This document shows, one piece after another, positions 1 through 7,009 of a DNA stretch of 52,283 nucleotides; position 1 is the first letter of the stretch, and each line of letters begins with the position of its first letter. This DNA is from JAWXVD01 sp044425705 (GTDB lineage Bacteria > Bacillota > Clostridia > Lachnospirales > Lachnospiraceae): positions 1 through 52,283 of the forward strand of contig JAWXVD010000010.1 in assembly GCA_044425705.1 (NCBI GenBank). The letters run 5' to 3'. The notes beneath the pieces were generated by a model that was not told the DNA's origin, searched no databases, and saw only the letters and a program-made list of their open reading frames with translations. A program made the translations under genes and the position numbers.

Positions 1-1
1 A

Positions 2-406
2 ATGCTAGGTGATTATGCTATTTATATAGAGAAAGTAAGAAACTATGTAAAGTTTCTACCAATAGAAGAAGCAGTTGATAAAGCGATAACAGAATGTATA
101 AATAGTGATATATTAGCAGAATTTTTAAGAAACAATCAGTTGGAGGCGAAGTATATGACAATTTTTGAATATGATGAAGAACAGCATATCCGATTAGAAA
201 GAGAAGATGCAAAAGCCGAAGGAAAAGCCGAAGGAAAAGCCGAAGGAAAAATCGATTTGATTCGTAAAATATTAGCTAAGTCATTAGGAAATACAGAAAT
301 CGCAGAGTTTTTAGACGTAGATGTATCTTATATAGAGGCAATTGCAAATATAGTTGCTATCAATCCAGATATAACAGATGGTGAAATTGCAGAGCGTATA
401 TTATGA
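2..406 (+). CDS. C-terminal part of an Rpn-family (PD-(D/E)XK) recombination-promoting nuclease / transposase-like protein
   Basis: Open from the window edge, so this is probably the 3' end of a longer gene whose nuclease core lies outside the window; the ATG at position 2 need not be the real start. The visible 134 residues have the tail typical of Rpn/'PD-(D/E)XK nuclease family transposase' proteins: a helical acidic segment, a low-complexity linker of three AEGK units (identical 12-base repeats, 215-250), then a small helical domain ending in a GEIAERIL-like stretch. Rpn proteins are DNA endonucleases that stimulate RecA-independent recombination and occur as expanded paralog families in Clostridia. 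No catalytic residues are visible here. The family call rests on overall resemblance of the tail only. Confidence 0.5.
   Translation: MLGDYAIYIEKVRNYVKFLPIEEAVDKAITECINSDILAEFLRNNQLEAKYMTIFEYDEEQHIRLEREDAKAEGKAEGKAEGKIDLIRKILAKSLGNTEIAEFLDVDVSYIEAIANIVAINPDITDGEIAERIL
215..250 (+). repeat. Three perfect 12-bp tandem repeats (gccgaaggaaaa)
   Basis: Three consecutive identical 12-base units encode AEGK-AEGK-AEGK inside the Rpn-like tail. Such in-frame repeats in the charged linker of this family can change length by slippage without breaking the frame. The repeat is coding and is not a CRISPR. Confidence 0.9.
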
Positions 407-608
407 TATTCGTTTTAATGCGATTCATTACTTCTTATCACAAGATACCATCATGCAACAACCAGTTTCCAACACACCCTTTAGCCAAAGTAATGTTGAT
501 TACTTTTTATCAGAAGTTAGGCAAATTCCAGATGATAGTATTATGGAAATTGCCAATGTTACAGAAGAAGTATTAACGGAAGTTAAGAAATCTATGGGTT
601 TGCTATAA
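378..608 (+). pseudogene. Small unrecognised open frame, possibly a remnant of a degraded gene
   Basis: The 76-codon frame overlaps the end of the preceding gene by 29 bases in another frame. It has no convincing ribosome binding site at its first ATG or at the internal ATG near 453. The last ~45 residues are acidic and helical and look like real protein, while the first ~20 look like a chance extension. I do not recognise a family. Position, overlap and lack of a start signal suggest the 3' remnant of another gene fused by deletion next to the Rpn-like gene, but a short real gene cannot be excluded. Confidence 0.3.
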
Positions 609-655
609 AGGTAGATAAACTTTTAGCAATCGGTTTTATTGAAAAATTAATCTAA

Positions 656-690
656 CCCCCAATCGTTAGATTTTGATCTGACTTTGGGGG
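656..690. terminator. Hairpin between convergent genes, probable bidirectional terminator
   Basis: CCCCCAA (656-662) pairs with TTGGGGG (684-690). Inside, GTTAGA pairs with TCTGAC (one G-U) around a TTTTGA loop. It sits between the + strand frame ending at 608 and the - strand ABC-F gene ending at 726. The T-rich flank is better on the - strand side, so it most clearly terminates the ABC-F transcript. Confidence 0.6.
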
Positions 691-725
691 CGGTTTATAA
701 TAACACAATTATTTTTAGCATAAAA

Positions 726-2627
726 TCAAGCAAGATTTTCCCATTCTTCATACAATGCAACTAATTCTTCTCCAATACTAGCTTTTTCCTTTGATAGCTT
801 GGTTAATTGGGCAACATCGGTACAAACTTCGGGCAATGACATTTGTTCATCAATTTCACAGTCTCTTAATTCTAGTTCTTCGATACGAGATTCCACTTTC
901 TTTAATTGATTTTCTTTCTTGCGTTTTGCAGCTTCCATTTCTTTCATGGATTTCCAGTCTTGTTTACTTTCAGAAACACTTTCCTCCACGATATCTTTTG
1001 CAAGTTTGGCAGTAGGAGAGAGGATGTCTTTTTTCTCTATATAATAATCATAATTACCAATATAATTGGTTAAGGTATTACAAGATAAATCTAGGATTCT
1101 TGTGGCGGTACGGTTAATAAAGTATCGATCATGGGAAACGTAAAGTACGGTTCCTGTATAGCTATTTAAAGCATTTTCTAATATTTCTTTGGACATAATA
1201 TCTAAATGGTTAGTAGGTTCATCAAGGATTAAGAAATTAGCTTCTGAGAGCATTAATTTTGCAAGAGAAACACGACCTCTTTCTCCACCACTAATATCAC
1301 AAATACGTTTGAAAACATCATCACCTGTAAAAAGGAAGGCTGCTAATACATTTCTGATTTCCGTATTGGTTAAAGTTGGATAATCATCAGCTATTTCATT
1401 AAAAAGAGTTTTATCAGAATGAAGTACATTATGCTCTTGGTCATAGTAACCTATGCTTACATTAGATCCTAGAGTAATGCTTCCCATGTCTGCTTCTACA
1501 ATTTCATTGATAATTTTAAGGATAGTGGTTTTACCTGTTCCGTTATCACCGATGATAGAAACTTTTTCTCCACGTTTGATATCGAAAGTAAGATCATCAA
1601 ACAGAGTTAATGATCCAAATGACTTTTTGAGGTTTTCTACAAAGATTACATCATTACCACTGACTTTTCTAGGGGAAAGATGGATTTTCATCTCTTGATC
1701 AATTTCAACAGGTTTATCGATAACTTCTACTTTATTTAGCATTTTTTCGCGACTCTCTGCACGTTTAATTGATTTTTCACGATTAAAGGAACGAAGTTTT
1801 TCGATAACATCTTCTTGATGTTTGATTTCACGTTGTTGATTCATATAGGCATTCCACTGGGCAACACGCTGTTGTTCTTTTTTCATGCTATAGTCAGAAT
1901 AATTTCCGACAAAGGTAGAAACTTTAGTATTGTCTACCTCAACAACTTTATTGGCGATGCGGTCTAAGAAATATCGATCATGGGAAACGATTAAAACAGC
2001 ACCTTTATAATTAAGTAGATAAGTTTCTAACCAAGAAATTGATGACATGTCTAAATGGTTAGTAGGTTCATCTAAAATAATTAAATCAGGTTTGGTTAAT
2101 AATAATTTACCCAATGCTACACGAGTTTTCTGTCCACCGGATAAGGTGCCTATATTTTTTGAAAATTCGCTTTCTTCAAAACCGAGACCTTTTAAGACGC
2201 CGATTAACTCACTCTGATATAAATACCCACCACCGATTTCAAATTGATGGGTAAGAAGAGTGTATTCTTCCATTAATGCTTCTAACATTTCACCAGAGGC
2301 ATGTTTCATTTTATTTTCCACACTGCGCATACCATGTTCTAGGGCGATTAAATCTTGTTTCATAGACAATAATTCTTCGTAAATAGTAGTATCGCTATTA
2401 ACCGATGCATTTTGTGCTAAATAGCCTAAAGTTTTCCCTTTTGACAAGATGACTTGTCCATCATCAGCAGGTAATTCACCTACAATAATGCGAAGCAGTG
2501 TTGTTTTTCCGGCACCATTAATCCCTACGATGGCCATCTTATCATAATCTTCCATATGAAAAGAACAATTTTGTAAAAGCATCTTTTCTTGAAATGCTTT
2601 TTCTATATTTTGACATGATAATATCAT
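726..2627 (-). CDS. ABC-F family ribosome-associated ATPase (YdiF-like)
   Basis: Cytosolic twin-ATPase protein without membrane segments, so not a transporter. ABC-F proteins bind the ribosomal E site and relieve stalled or antibiotic-bound ribosomes. Of 633 residues, ABC1 has Walker A at 35-42 (GINGAGKT), signature LSGGQ at 162-166 and Walker B/DEPTNHLD near 182-193. A charged linker (about 245-305) follows, the position of the P-site tRNA interaction motif. ABC2 has Walker A at 360-367, ISGGE at 445-449 and DEPTNHLD near 469-476. Residues ~555-633 form a charged coiled-coil tail as in YdiF/Uup types. An AAAGAGG-like ribosome binding site precedes the ATG. Divergent from rex, as the YdiF gene lies near rex in Bacillus. 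Whether it confers drug resistance or is a housekeeping factor cannot be told from sequence. Confidence 0.93.
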   Translation of the reverse strand: MILSCQNIEKAFQEKMLLQNCSFHMEDYDKMAIVGINGAGKTTLLRIIVGELPADDGQVILSKGKTLGYLAQNASVNSDTTIYEELLSMKQDLIALEHGMRSVENKMKHASGEMLEALMEEYTLLTHQFEIGGGYLYQSELIGVLKGLGFEESEFSKNIGTLSGGQKTRVALGKLLLTKPDLIILDEPTNHLDMSSISWLETYLLNYKGAVLIVSHDRYFLDRIANKVVEVDNTKVSTFVGNYSDYSMKKEQQRVAQWNAYMNQQREIKHQEDVIEKLRSFNREKSIKRAESREKMLNKVEVIDKPVEIDQEMKIHLSPRKVSGNDVIFVENLKKSFGSLTLFDDLTFDIKRGEKVSIIGDNGTGKTTILKIINEIVEADMGSITLGSNVSIGYYDQEHNVLHSDKTLFNEIADDYPTLTNTEIRNVLAAFLFTGDDVFKRICDISGGERGRVSLAKLMLSEANFLILDEPTNHLDIMSKEILENALNSYTGTVLYVSHDRYFINRTATRILDLSCNTLTNYIGNYDYYIEKKDILSPTAKLAKDIVEESVSESKQDWKSMKEMEAAKRKKENQLKKVESRIEELELRDCEIDEQMSLPEVCTDVAQLTKLSKEKASIGEELVALYEEWENLA

Positions 2628-2666
2628 AATTTATTAAACCTCTTTCTGGAATTTTCAATCTTTTAT

Positions 2667-2695
2667 AGTGTACAATTACAGCAACATTCTGTCAA
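2667..2695 (-). promoter_or_regulatory. Probable sigma-A promoter of the ABC-F gene
   Basis: Read on the - strand: -35 TTGACA (complement of 2690-2695), 17-base spacer, -10 TACACT (complement of 2667-2672). The -35 lies inside the palindrome at 2689-2706, so a repressor bound there should affect this promoter. Confidence 0.55.
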
Positions 2696-2706
2696 TTATT
2701 TGACAG
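2689..2706. promoter_or_regulatory. Perfect 18-bp palindrome, candidate Rex operator 1
   Basis: CTGTCAATTATTTGACAG has two 7-base arms and a 4-base spacer, the architecture of Rex operators (consensus TTGTTAA-N4-TTAACAA), with 10 of 14 arm positions matching by eye. It covers the -35 of the ABC-F promoter and lies just upstream of the rex promoter. Assignment to Rex is inference from form and location. Confidence 0.5.
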
Positions 2707-2714
2707 GAATTTGA

Positions 2715-2743
2715 TTGACATTATTTTAACAACTAGATATAAT
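2715..2743 (+). promoter_or_regulatory. rex promoter with overlapping candidate Rex operator 2
   Basis: A near-ideal sigma-A promoter: TTGACA (2715-2720), 17-base spacer, TATAAT (2738-2743). The segment 2715-2732, TTGACATTATTTTAACAA, matches the Rex consensus TTGTTAA-N4-TTAACAA at 11 of 14 arm positions, with a perfect right half-site. It overlaps the -35, which fits autorepression of rex. Confidence 0.7.
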
Positions 2744-2760
2744 GTGATATAGAAGTAGTT

Positions 2761-2787
2761 TGAGAGAAAGTGATGGGTATTAAAATG
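2761..2787 (+). repeat. Dispersed leader block, copy E (upstream of rex)
   Basis: TGAGAGAAAGTGATG from 2761, then GGTATTAAA and ATG 2785. It lies within about 20 bases of the predicted rex transcription start, so it forms most of the rex leader. Confidence 0.65.
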
Positions 2788-3444
2788 GATGGAAGAGATA
2801 TTTCCCAGGCTGTTATTGGGCGTTTGCCACGTTATTTTAGATATCTTGGTGAATTGAAGGATGAAGGTATCGAGAGAGTATCGTCTCAAGAATTAAGTAG
2901 ATTGATGCAGGTGACTGCCTCTCAAATTAGACAAGATTTTAATAACTTTGGTGGATTTGGGCAGCAAGGATATGGGTACAATGTAGAATTTCTCTATACT
3001 GAAATAGGGAAAATTCTGGGTTTATATAAAGAGCATCATCTTATTATTATTGGTGCTGGTAACTTAGGGCAAGCGTTAGCTAATTATATGAATTTTGAAA
3101 GAAGAGGTTTTATTTTTAAAGGTATATTTGATATCAATTGTGATTTGATTGGAAAGAAACTTCGTGGTATGGAAGTACAGTCCATGGATCATATGAAAGA
3201 TTTTATTAAAGAGAATAATATTGACATTGCTGTGTTGACAATTCCTAAAACAGAGGCTGTTGCCATGGCTGAAAAGCTTGTAGGATATGGGATTAAAGCT
3301 ATTTGGAATTTTGCACACGTAGATTTATCCTTGCCAGATGGTGTACAGGTGGAGAATGTACATTTATCTGACAGTTTAATGAAATTATCATATAATATTA
3401 ATCGTTATGAAGAACAACATAGAAATAGCAGCCCTGAGAAATGA
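2785..3444 (+). CDS. rex: Redox-sensing transcriptional repressor Rex
   Basis: Rex is a homodimeric repressor that binds DNA when NADH is low and releases it when NADH rises, controlling fermentation and electron-transfer genes. An N-terminal winged helix (RLPRYFRYL, then SQIRQDF recognition region) precedes a Rossmann domain with IIGAGNLGQAL and a C-terminal swap helix ending in ALSYN-like LSYNINRYEEQ. Earlier in-frame starts exist (GTG 2770, ATG 2773). I prefer ATG 2785 because Rex proteins usually have about 12 residues before RLP and because the same leader block precedes five other genes with the last ATG as start. Its own promoter carries a probable Rex site. The 3' end forms half of a terminator stem. 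Confidence 0.95.
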   Translation: MDGRDISQAVIGRLPRYFRYLGELKDEGIERVSSQELSRLMQVTASQIRQDFNNFGGFGQQGYGYNVEFLYTEIGKILGLYKEHHLIIIGAGNLGQALANYMNFERRGFIFKGIFDINCDLIGKKLRGMEVQSMDHMKDFIKENNIDIAVLTIPKTEAVAMAEKLVGYGIKAIWNFAHVDLSLPDGVQVENVHLSDSLMKLSYNINRYEEQHRNSSPEK

Positions 3445-3459
3445 GCTTAGGGCTGTTTT
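3429..3459 (+). terminator. Intrinsic terminator overlapping the rex stop codon
   Basis: A 10-bp stem, CAGCCCTGAG (3429-3438) with CTTAGGGCTG (3446-3455), has a 7-base loop and is followed by TTTTCTT. The TGA stop of rex lies in the loop, so stop codon and terminator are merged. Confidence 0.85.
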
Positions 3460-3519
3460 CTTACTATATGGGGGTTAAAATTGATTTTTCATATTGTCAA
3501 AGAGGAGCTTGGGAAATAT

Positions 3520-4704
3520 ATGGATGGATATGAAAGAGTTCATGCAATTATTGATTTAGATTGCATTTGTGATAATGTAATCAATATACAGAAAAAGGTA
3601 CAAAGCAATCATATTATTTGTGTGATTAAGGCAGATGGGTATGGTCATGGAAGCATTCCTATCGCATTGGAATTAGAAGAAATGGATATGGTTGAAGGCT
3701 ATGCGGTTGCTACTGTGCAAGAGGGTATCCTACTTCGAAAAGCAGGTATCAAGAAAAGTATTTTAGTATTAGGGTATGTGTTTCCTAGCACATATGAAAA
3801 TATGATTATGAACAAGATTACGCCAACACTTTTTGATTTGTATTCAGCTAGACAGCTACAAGATTGTGCACAGAAGATGAAAGTTACGGTTCCTGTTCAT
3901 ATCAAAGTAGACACGGGTATGGCCAGAATTGGTATTTCGCCAAATAGGCAAGGGGTAGAATTTGTGAAAGAAGTAATGTCTTATAAGAATATCTTTGTAG
4001 AAGGGATTTTCACACATTTTTCTCAGGCAGATATGTATGATCAAAGATTTACTGAGAAGCAATTATGCACCTTTAAGGATTTTGTGACTACTATAGAAGT
4101 AGAAACACAAACCATTATCCCTAAAAAGCATTATGCGAATAGTGCAGGAATCATTCAATTAGAAGAGGACTTAGATATGGTAAGGGCTGGTATAATTTTA
4201 TATGGATTATGGCCATCAGATCAAGTTAGCCAAGAAAGAATTTTGCTAAATCCTGCTTTATCTTTACATAGTCAAGTAATTTATGTAAAAGAAGTAGGAC
4301 CAGGAACAGAAATAGGTTATGGTGGCACCTATATTGCAAAAGACGAAATGAAAGTAGCAACCATTCCAGTAGGTTATGGAGATGGATATCCAAGAGGCTT
4401 ATCCAATAAAGGGCATGTGTTAATTCACGGAAAACCTGCAAAAATTCTAGGAAGAATTTGTATGGATCAGTTTATGGTTGATGTAACAGAAATAAATAAT
4501 GTACAGATAGGCGATTCTGTCACTTTAATTGGGAGAGATGAAAACGAAATAATAACAATAGAAGATTTAGGGGAACTTTCTGGTAGATTCAATTATGAAT
4601 TAGCCTGTGATTTAGGAAAAAGAATTCCTAGGATATATATCAGAAACCAAAAACAGAAATACAAAAAAGATTATTTTGATGATTTTGTAATTGAAACCAT
4701 CTAA
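3520..4704 (+). CDS. alr: Alanine racemase (PLP)
   Basis: Interconverts L- and D-alanine for peptidoglycan. From ATG 3520 the protein is 394 residues, the usual size. The PLP lysine is K37 in VIKADGYGHG. The opposite-face catalytic tyrosine is Y267 in EIGYGGTY, and the C-terminal barrel has VGYGDGYPR and GRICMDQFMVDVT. An upstream in-frame TTG (3481) would add 13 residues; GAGGAG at 3502-3507 is about 12 bases before ATG 3520, so the later start is favoured. It is followed at once by mazF, as in many Firmicutes, though the usual antitoxin gene is absent. Confidence 0.95.
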   Translation: MDGYERVHAIIDLDCICDNVINIQKKVQSNHIICVIKADGYGHGSIPIALELEEMDMVEGYAVATVQEGILLRKAGIKKSILVLGYVFPSTYENMIMNKITPTLFDLYSARQLQDCAQKMKVTVPVHIKVDTGMARIGISPNRQGVEFVKEVMSYKNIFVEGIFTHFSQADMYDQRFTEKQLCTFKDFVTTIEVETQTIIPKKHYANSAGIIQLEEDLDMVRAGIILYGLWPSDQVSQERILLNPALSLHSQVIYVKEVGPGTEIGYGGTYIAKDEMKVATIPVGYGDGYPRGLSNKGHVLIHGKPAKILGRICMDQFMVDVTEINNVQIGDSVTLIGRDENEIITIEDLGELSGRFNYELACDLGKRIPRIYIRNQKQKYKKDYFDDFVIETI

Positions 4705-4769
4705 GAGTGAATACCTTCAGATATTTTGGAAATACTTCCAGTATGAAAAATAATGAAGGAAGTGGCAAA

Positions 4770-5111
4770 TTGAAACGTGGAGATATTTATTATGCAGATT
4801 TAAGACCTGTAATTGGTTCAGAACAAGGTGGAATTAGACCGATTTTAATTATACAAAATGATGTAGGAAATCGTCATAGTCCAACTATTATCTGTGCAGC
4901 TATTACCTCAAAGATGAATAAAGCGAAATTACCAACCCATATCGAACTCAGCAGTATGGAGTATCGAATAGAAAAAGATTCAGTGATTTTATTAGAACAA
5001 TTACGCACAATAGATAAGAAAAGATTGAAAGATTTTGTATGTACATTAGATATAGAAGTTATGAGAAAAGTAAACAAAGCCTTACAAATAAGCCTAGATT
5101 TAAATACATAA
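4770..5111 (+). CDS. mazF: MazF/EndoA (NdoA) family mRNA interferase toxin
   Basis: Sequence-specific endoribonuclease of the MazEF/PemK type. From TTG 4770 it has 113 residues beginning LKRGDIYYADL, matching the start of Bacillus EndoA. Key segments are GSEQGGIRPILIIQND (catalytic arginine), SPTIICAAITS (catalytic threonine region), KLPTH and DSVILLEQLRTIDK. GAAGGAAG lies 8-9 bases before TTG. Longer in-frame starts (GTG 4707, ATG 4743) would add a non-conserved extension. The gene begins within 65 bases of the alr stop; in Bacillus and many clostridia a ~90-residue ribbon-helix-helix antitoxin gene sits there, but no such frame is visible on either strand nearby. The toxin is thus orphan here or is restrained by an unlinked antitoxin. 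Confidence 0.93.
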   Translation: MKRGDIYYADLRPVIGSEQGGIRPILIIQNDVGNRHSPTIICAAITSKMNKAKLPTHIELSSMEYRIEKDSVILLEQLRTIDKKRLKDFVCTLDIEVMRKVNKALQISLDLNT

Positions 5112-5119
5112 GAATTTAC

Positions 5120-5145
5120 GTTATAGGTCACGTGAGAGCTGTAAC
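5120..5145 (+). repeat. Small dispersed hairpin, copy 1 (GTTATAG...CTGTAAC)
   Basis: GTTATAG (5120-5126) and CTGTAAC (5139-5145) pair with one G-U around the 12-base loop GTCACGTGAGAG. Related copies at 17702-17727 and 23239-23262 keep the stem and the GTC...TGA loop pattern. Confidence 0.6.
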
Positions 5146-5158
5146 GACTTTTCATTTC

Positions 5159-5187
5159 TTGACGAAATTGAAAAAAAATGATACATT
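5159..5187 (+). promoter_or_regulatory. Probable sigma-A promoter before the CBS/CorC gene
   Basis: TTGACG (5159-5164), 17-base spacer, TACATT (5182-5187). The -10 is only 13 bases before the ATG at 5201, which would give a nearly leaderless transcript or favour a downstream start (5237 or 5249). Confidence 0.45.
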
Positions 5188-5200
5188 GTAGAGTAGATTT

Positions 5201-6169
5201 ATGATAACAGATGTTAAAAAATACTTTGAGAAAGGCATGGAAATAAACATGGATGATGGGGAACCGATAAATACGATTTTGTTATTATTGGTAATAGTAG
5301 GAATTGATTTGATATTATATATTGCTGAAAGGATGATGCATTATATAATAGAACAAAGACTGGCAAAGAACGCAGCGGAAGAAGAGATTATGTCCATGGT
5401 CAATGAAGGACATGAACAAGGTTATATTGAAGCTAGTGAAGCGGAGATGATTAATAATATTTTCGAATTTGGTGATAAAGAAGCACAAAATATTATGACC
5501 AATCGAAGCAATATTGTTGGAATAGATGAAAGTATTACTTTAGATGATGCTGTGCATTTTATGCTAGAAGAGCCTTTATCCAGATTTCCAGTATATAAGG
5601 AAAGTATTGATCATATACATGGGATTTTACATTTAAAAGATGCTCTTCGATTACATAAGGACGAATCATTGCGAGGAAAACCAATCAGAGAGATTGAGGG
5701 TTTATTACGTAAAGCAAAATTCATTCCAGAAACTCGATTTATCGATGACTTATTCAGAGCCATGCAATCAGCAAAATTGCAAATGGTTATTGTGATTGAT
5801 GAATATGGACAAACAGGTGGTCTTGTTACAATGGAAGACATCCTTGAGGAAATCGTAGGCAATATTTTAGATGAATATGATGAAGAGGATGATCATATCG
5901 AAGAAAAGGGTGAGGATGAGTATATCATTGAAGGGGTCACGCCGTTAGAGGAATTAGAAGAATTACTTCATATATCCTTTGGTGATGTTGAATTTGAAAC
6001 ATTAAATGGTTTTTTGATTTCTAAAATGGATCGTATACCTGATCAAGATGATACTTTCGAAGTTGATGTTGAAGGATATCATTTTAAAATATTGTCAGTA
6101 GAGAATAAAATGATTCAAAGTGTTAGTGTAACAAAAAATCTAGAACCAGTAGTAGAACTTATAAATTAG
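5201..6169 (+). CDS. HlyC/CorC-type protein: one membrane segment, CBS pair and CorC domain
   Basis: Related to the cytosolic part of CorC/CNNM (hemolysin C-like) magnesium/cobalt efflux proteins. Residues ~24-45 form one hydrophobic segment. The EIMSMVNEGHEQGYI linker is typical of the region after the DUF21 membrane domain. Two CBS domains follow (~80-210, with MTNRSNIVGI, SRFPVY and IDEYGQTGGLVTMEDI), then a CorC_HlyC domain (~240-318, IIEGVTPLEEL, GDVEFETLNGFL). The usual DUF21 with 3-4 helices is missing, so it is probably a regulatory or partner subunit and not a complete transporter. The start is uncertain: ATG 5201 lacks a clear ribosome binding site and ATG 5237 and 5249 are alternatives. 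Confidence 0.85.
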   Translation: MITDVKKYFEKGMEINMDDGEPINTILLLLVIVGIDLILYIAERMMHYIIEQRLAKNAAEEEIMSMVNEGHEQGYIEASEAEMINNIFEFGDKEAQNIMTNRSNIVGIDESITLDDAVHFMLEEPLSRFPVYKESIDHIHGILHLKDALRLHKDESLRGKPIREIEGLLRKAKFIPETRFIDDLFRAMQSAKLQMVIVIDEYGQTGGLVTMEDILEEIVGNILDEYDEEDDHIEEKGEDEYIIEGVTPLEELEELLHISFGDVEFETLNGFLISKMDRIPDQDDTFEVDVEGYHFKILSVENKMIQSVSVTKNLEPVVELIN

Positions 6170-6259
6170 CAGGTATTATGCAGTAATTATGAATCTTAAG
6201 ATTATTATATATCTATCAATAAAAATTTTATTACAGAAACTTACAAGGGGAGAGGAATT

Positions 6260-6988
6260 ATGTCAGGACATTCAAAATTTGCTAATATCAAACATAGAAA
6301 AGAAAAAAATGATGCAGCAAAAGGAAAGATTTTTACAATTTTAGGAAGAGAAATTGCAGTTGCCGTAAAAGAAGGTGGCCCAGATGTTGCAAACAACTTT
6401 AAATTAGGACAAGTTGTTGCAAAAGCAAAAGCTAATAATATGCCAAATGATACTATTGAAAGAGGTATTAAAAAAGCCGCTGGAGATGTAGGCAATGTAA
6501 ATTATGAATATATTACATATGAAGGATATGGACCCAATGGTATCGCTGTTATCGTAAATACCTTAACAGATAATAAAAATAGAACTGCTGCCAACGTAAG
6601 AAGTGCATTTACAAAGGGGCAAGGAAATATTGGAACCATGGGTTGTGTTTCGTTTATGTTTGATGAAAGAGGTCAAATTATCATCGATAAAGAAGAATGT
6701 GAAATGGATGCCGATGATTTAATGATGTTAGCCTTAGATGGTGGTGCCGAAGATTTTAATGAGGAAGATGACAGTTTTGAAATCTTAACAGATCCAGATG
6801 CATTTGAAGATGTTAAAAAAGTATTAGAAGATGCAAATATTCCAATGGTTAGTGGAGAAGTAAAAATGATTCCTCAAAATTATGTGGAATTAACTGATGA
6901 AGTAGCAGTTAGAAATTTACAAAAAACATTAGATTTATTAGAAGAAGACGATGATGTACAGGCAGTTTACACGAATTGGGACGAATAA
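6260..6988 (+). CDS. YebC/PmpR family protein (TACO1 homolog)
   Basis: A 242-residue, three-domain protein beginning SGHSKFANIKHRKEK, diagnostic of the YebC family. Members were described as DNA-binding regulators, and YebC/TACO1-type proteins also act in translation of proline-rich stretches. Visible motifs are GPNGIAVIVNTLTDNKNRTAANVRS, broken here as GPNGIAVIV and TDNKNRTAANVRS, then GNIGTMGCVSFMF, and an acidic C-terminal domain ending YTNWDE. GGGGAGAGG sits just before the ATG. The family call is certain; the molecular role is not visible in sequence. Confidence 0.93.
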   Translation: MSGHSKFANIKHRKEKNDAAKGKIFTILGREIAVAVKEGGPDVANNFKLGQVVAKAKANNMPNDTIERGIKKAAGDVGNVNYEYITYEGYGPNGIAVIVNTLTDNKNRTAANVRSAFTKGQGNIGTMGCVSFMFDERGQIIIDKEECEMDADDLMMLALDGGAEDFNEEDDSFEILTDPDAFEDVKKVLEDANIPMVSGEVKMIPQNYVELTDEVAVRNLQKTLDLLEEDDDVQAVYTNWDE

Positions 6989-7009
6989 ATCGAAAGGATT
7001 GGTATCAAT

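Noticed and set aside
215..250. CRISPR-like array
   Set aside because: The repeats are 12 bases, contiguous, without spacers and in frame as AEGK units.
4707..4769. Short antitoxin peptide before mazF
   Set aside because: The bases are in frame with mazF and encode only about 20 non-conserved residues; no helix-turn or ribbon-helix-helix frame exists here.
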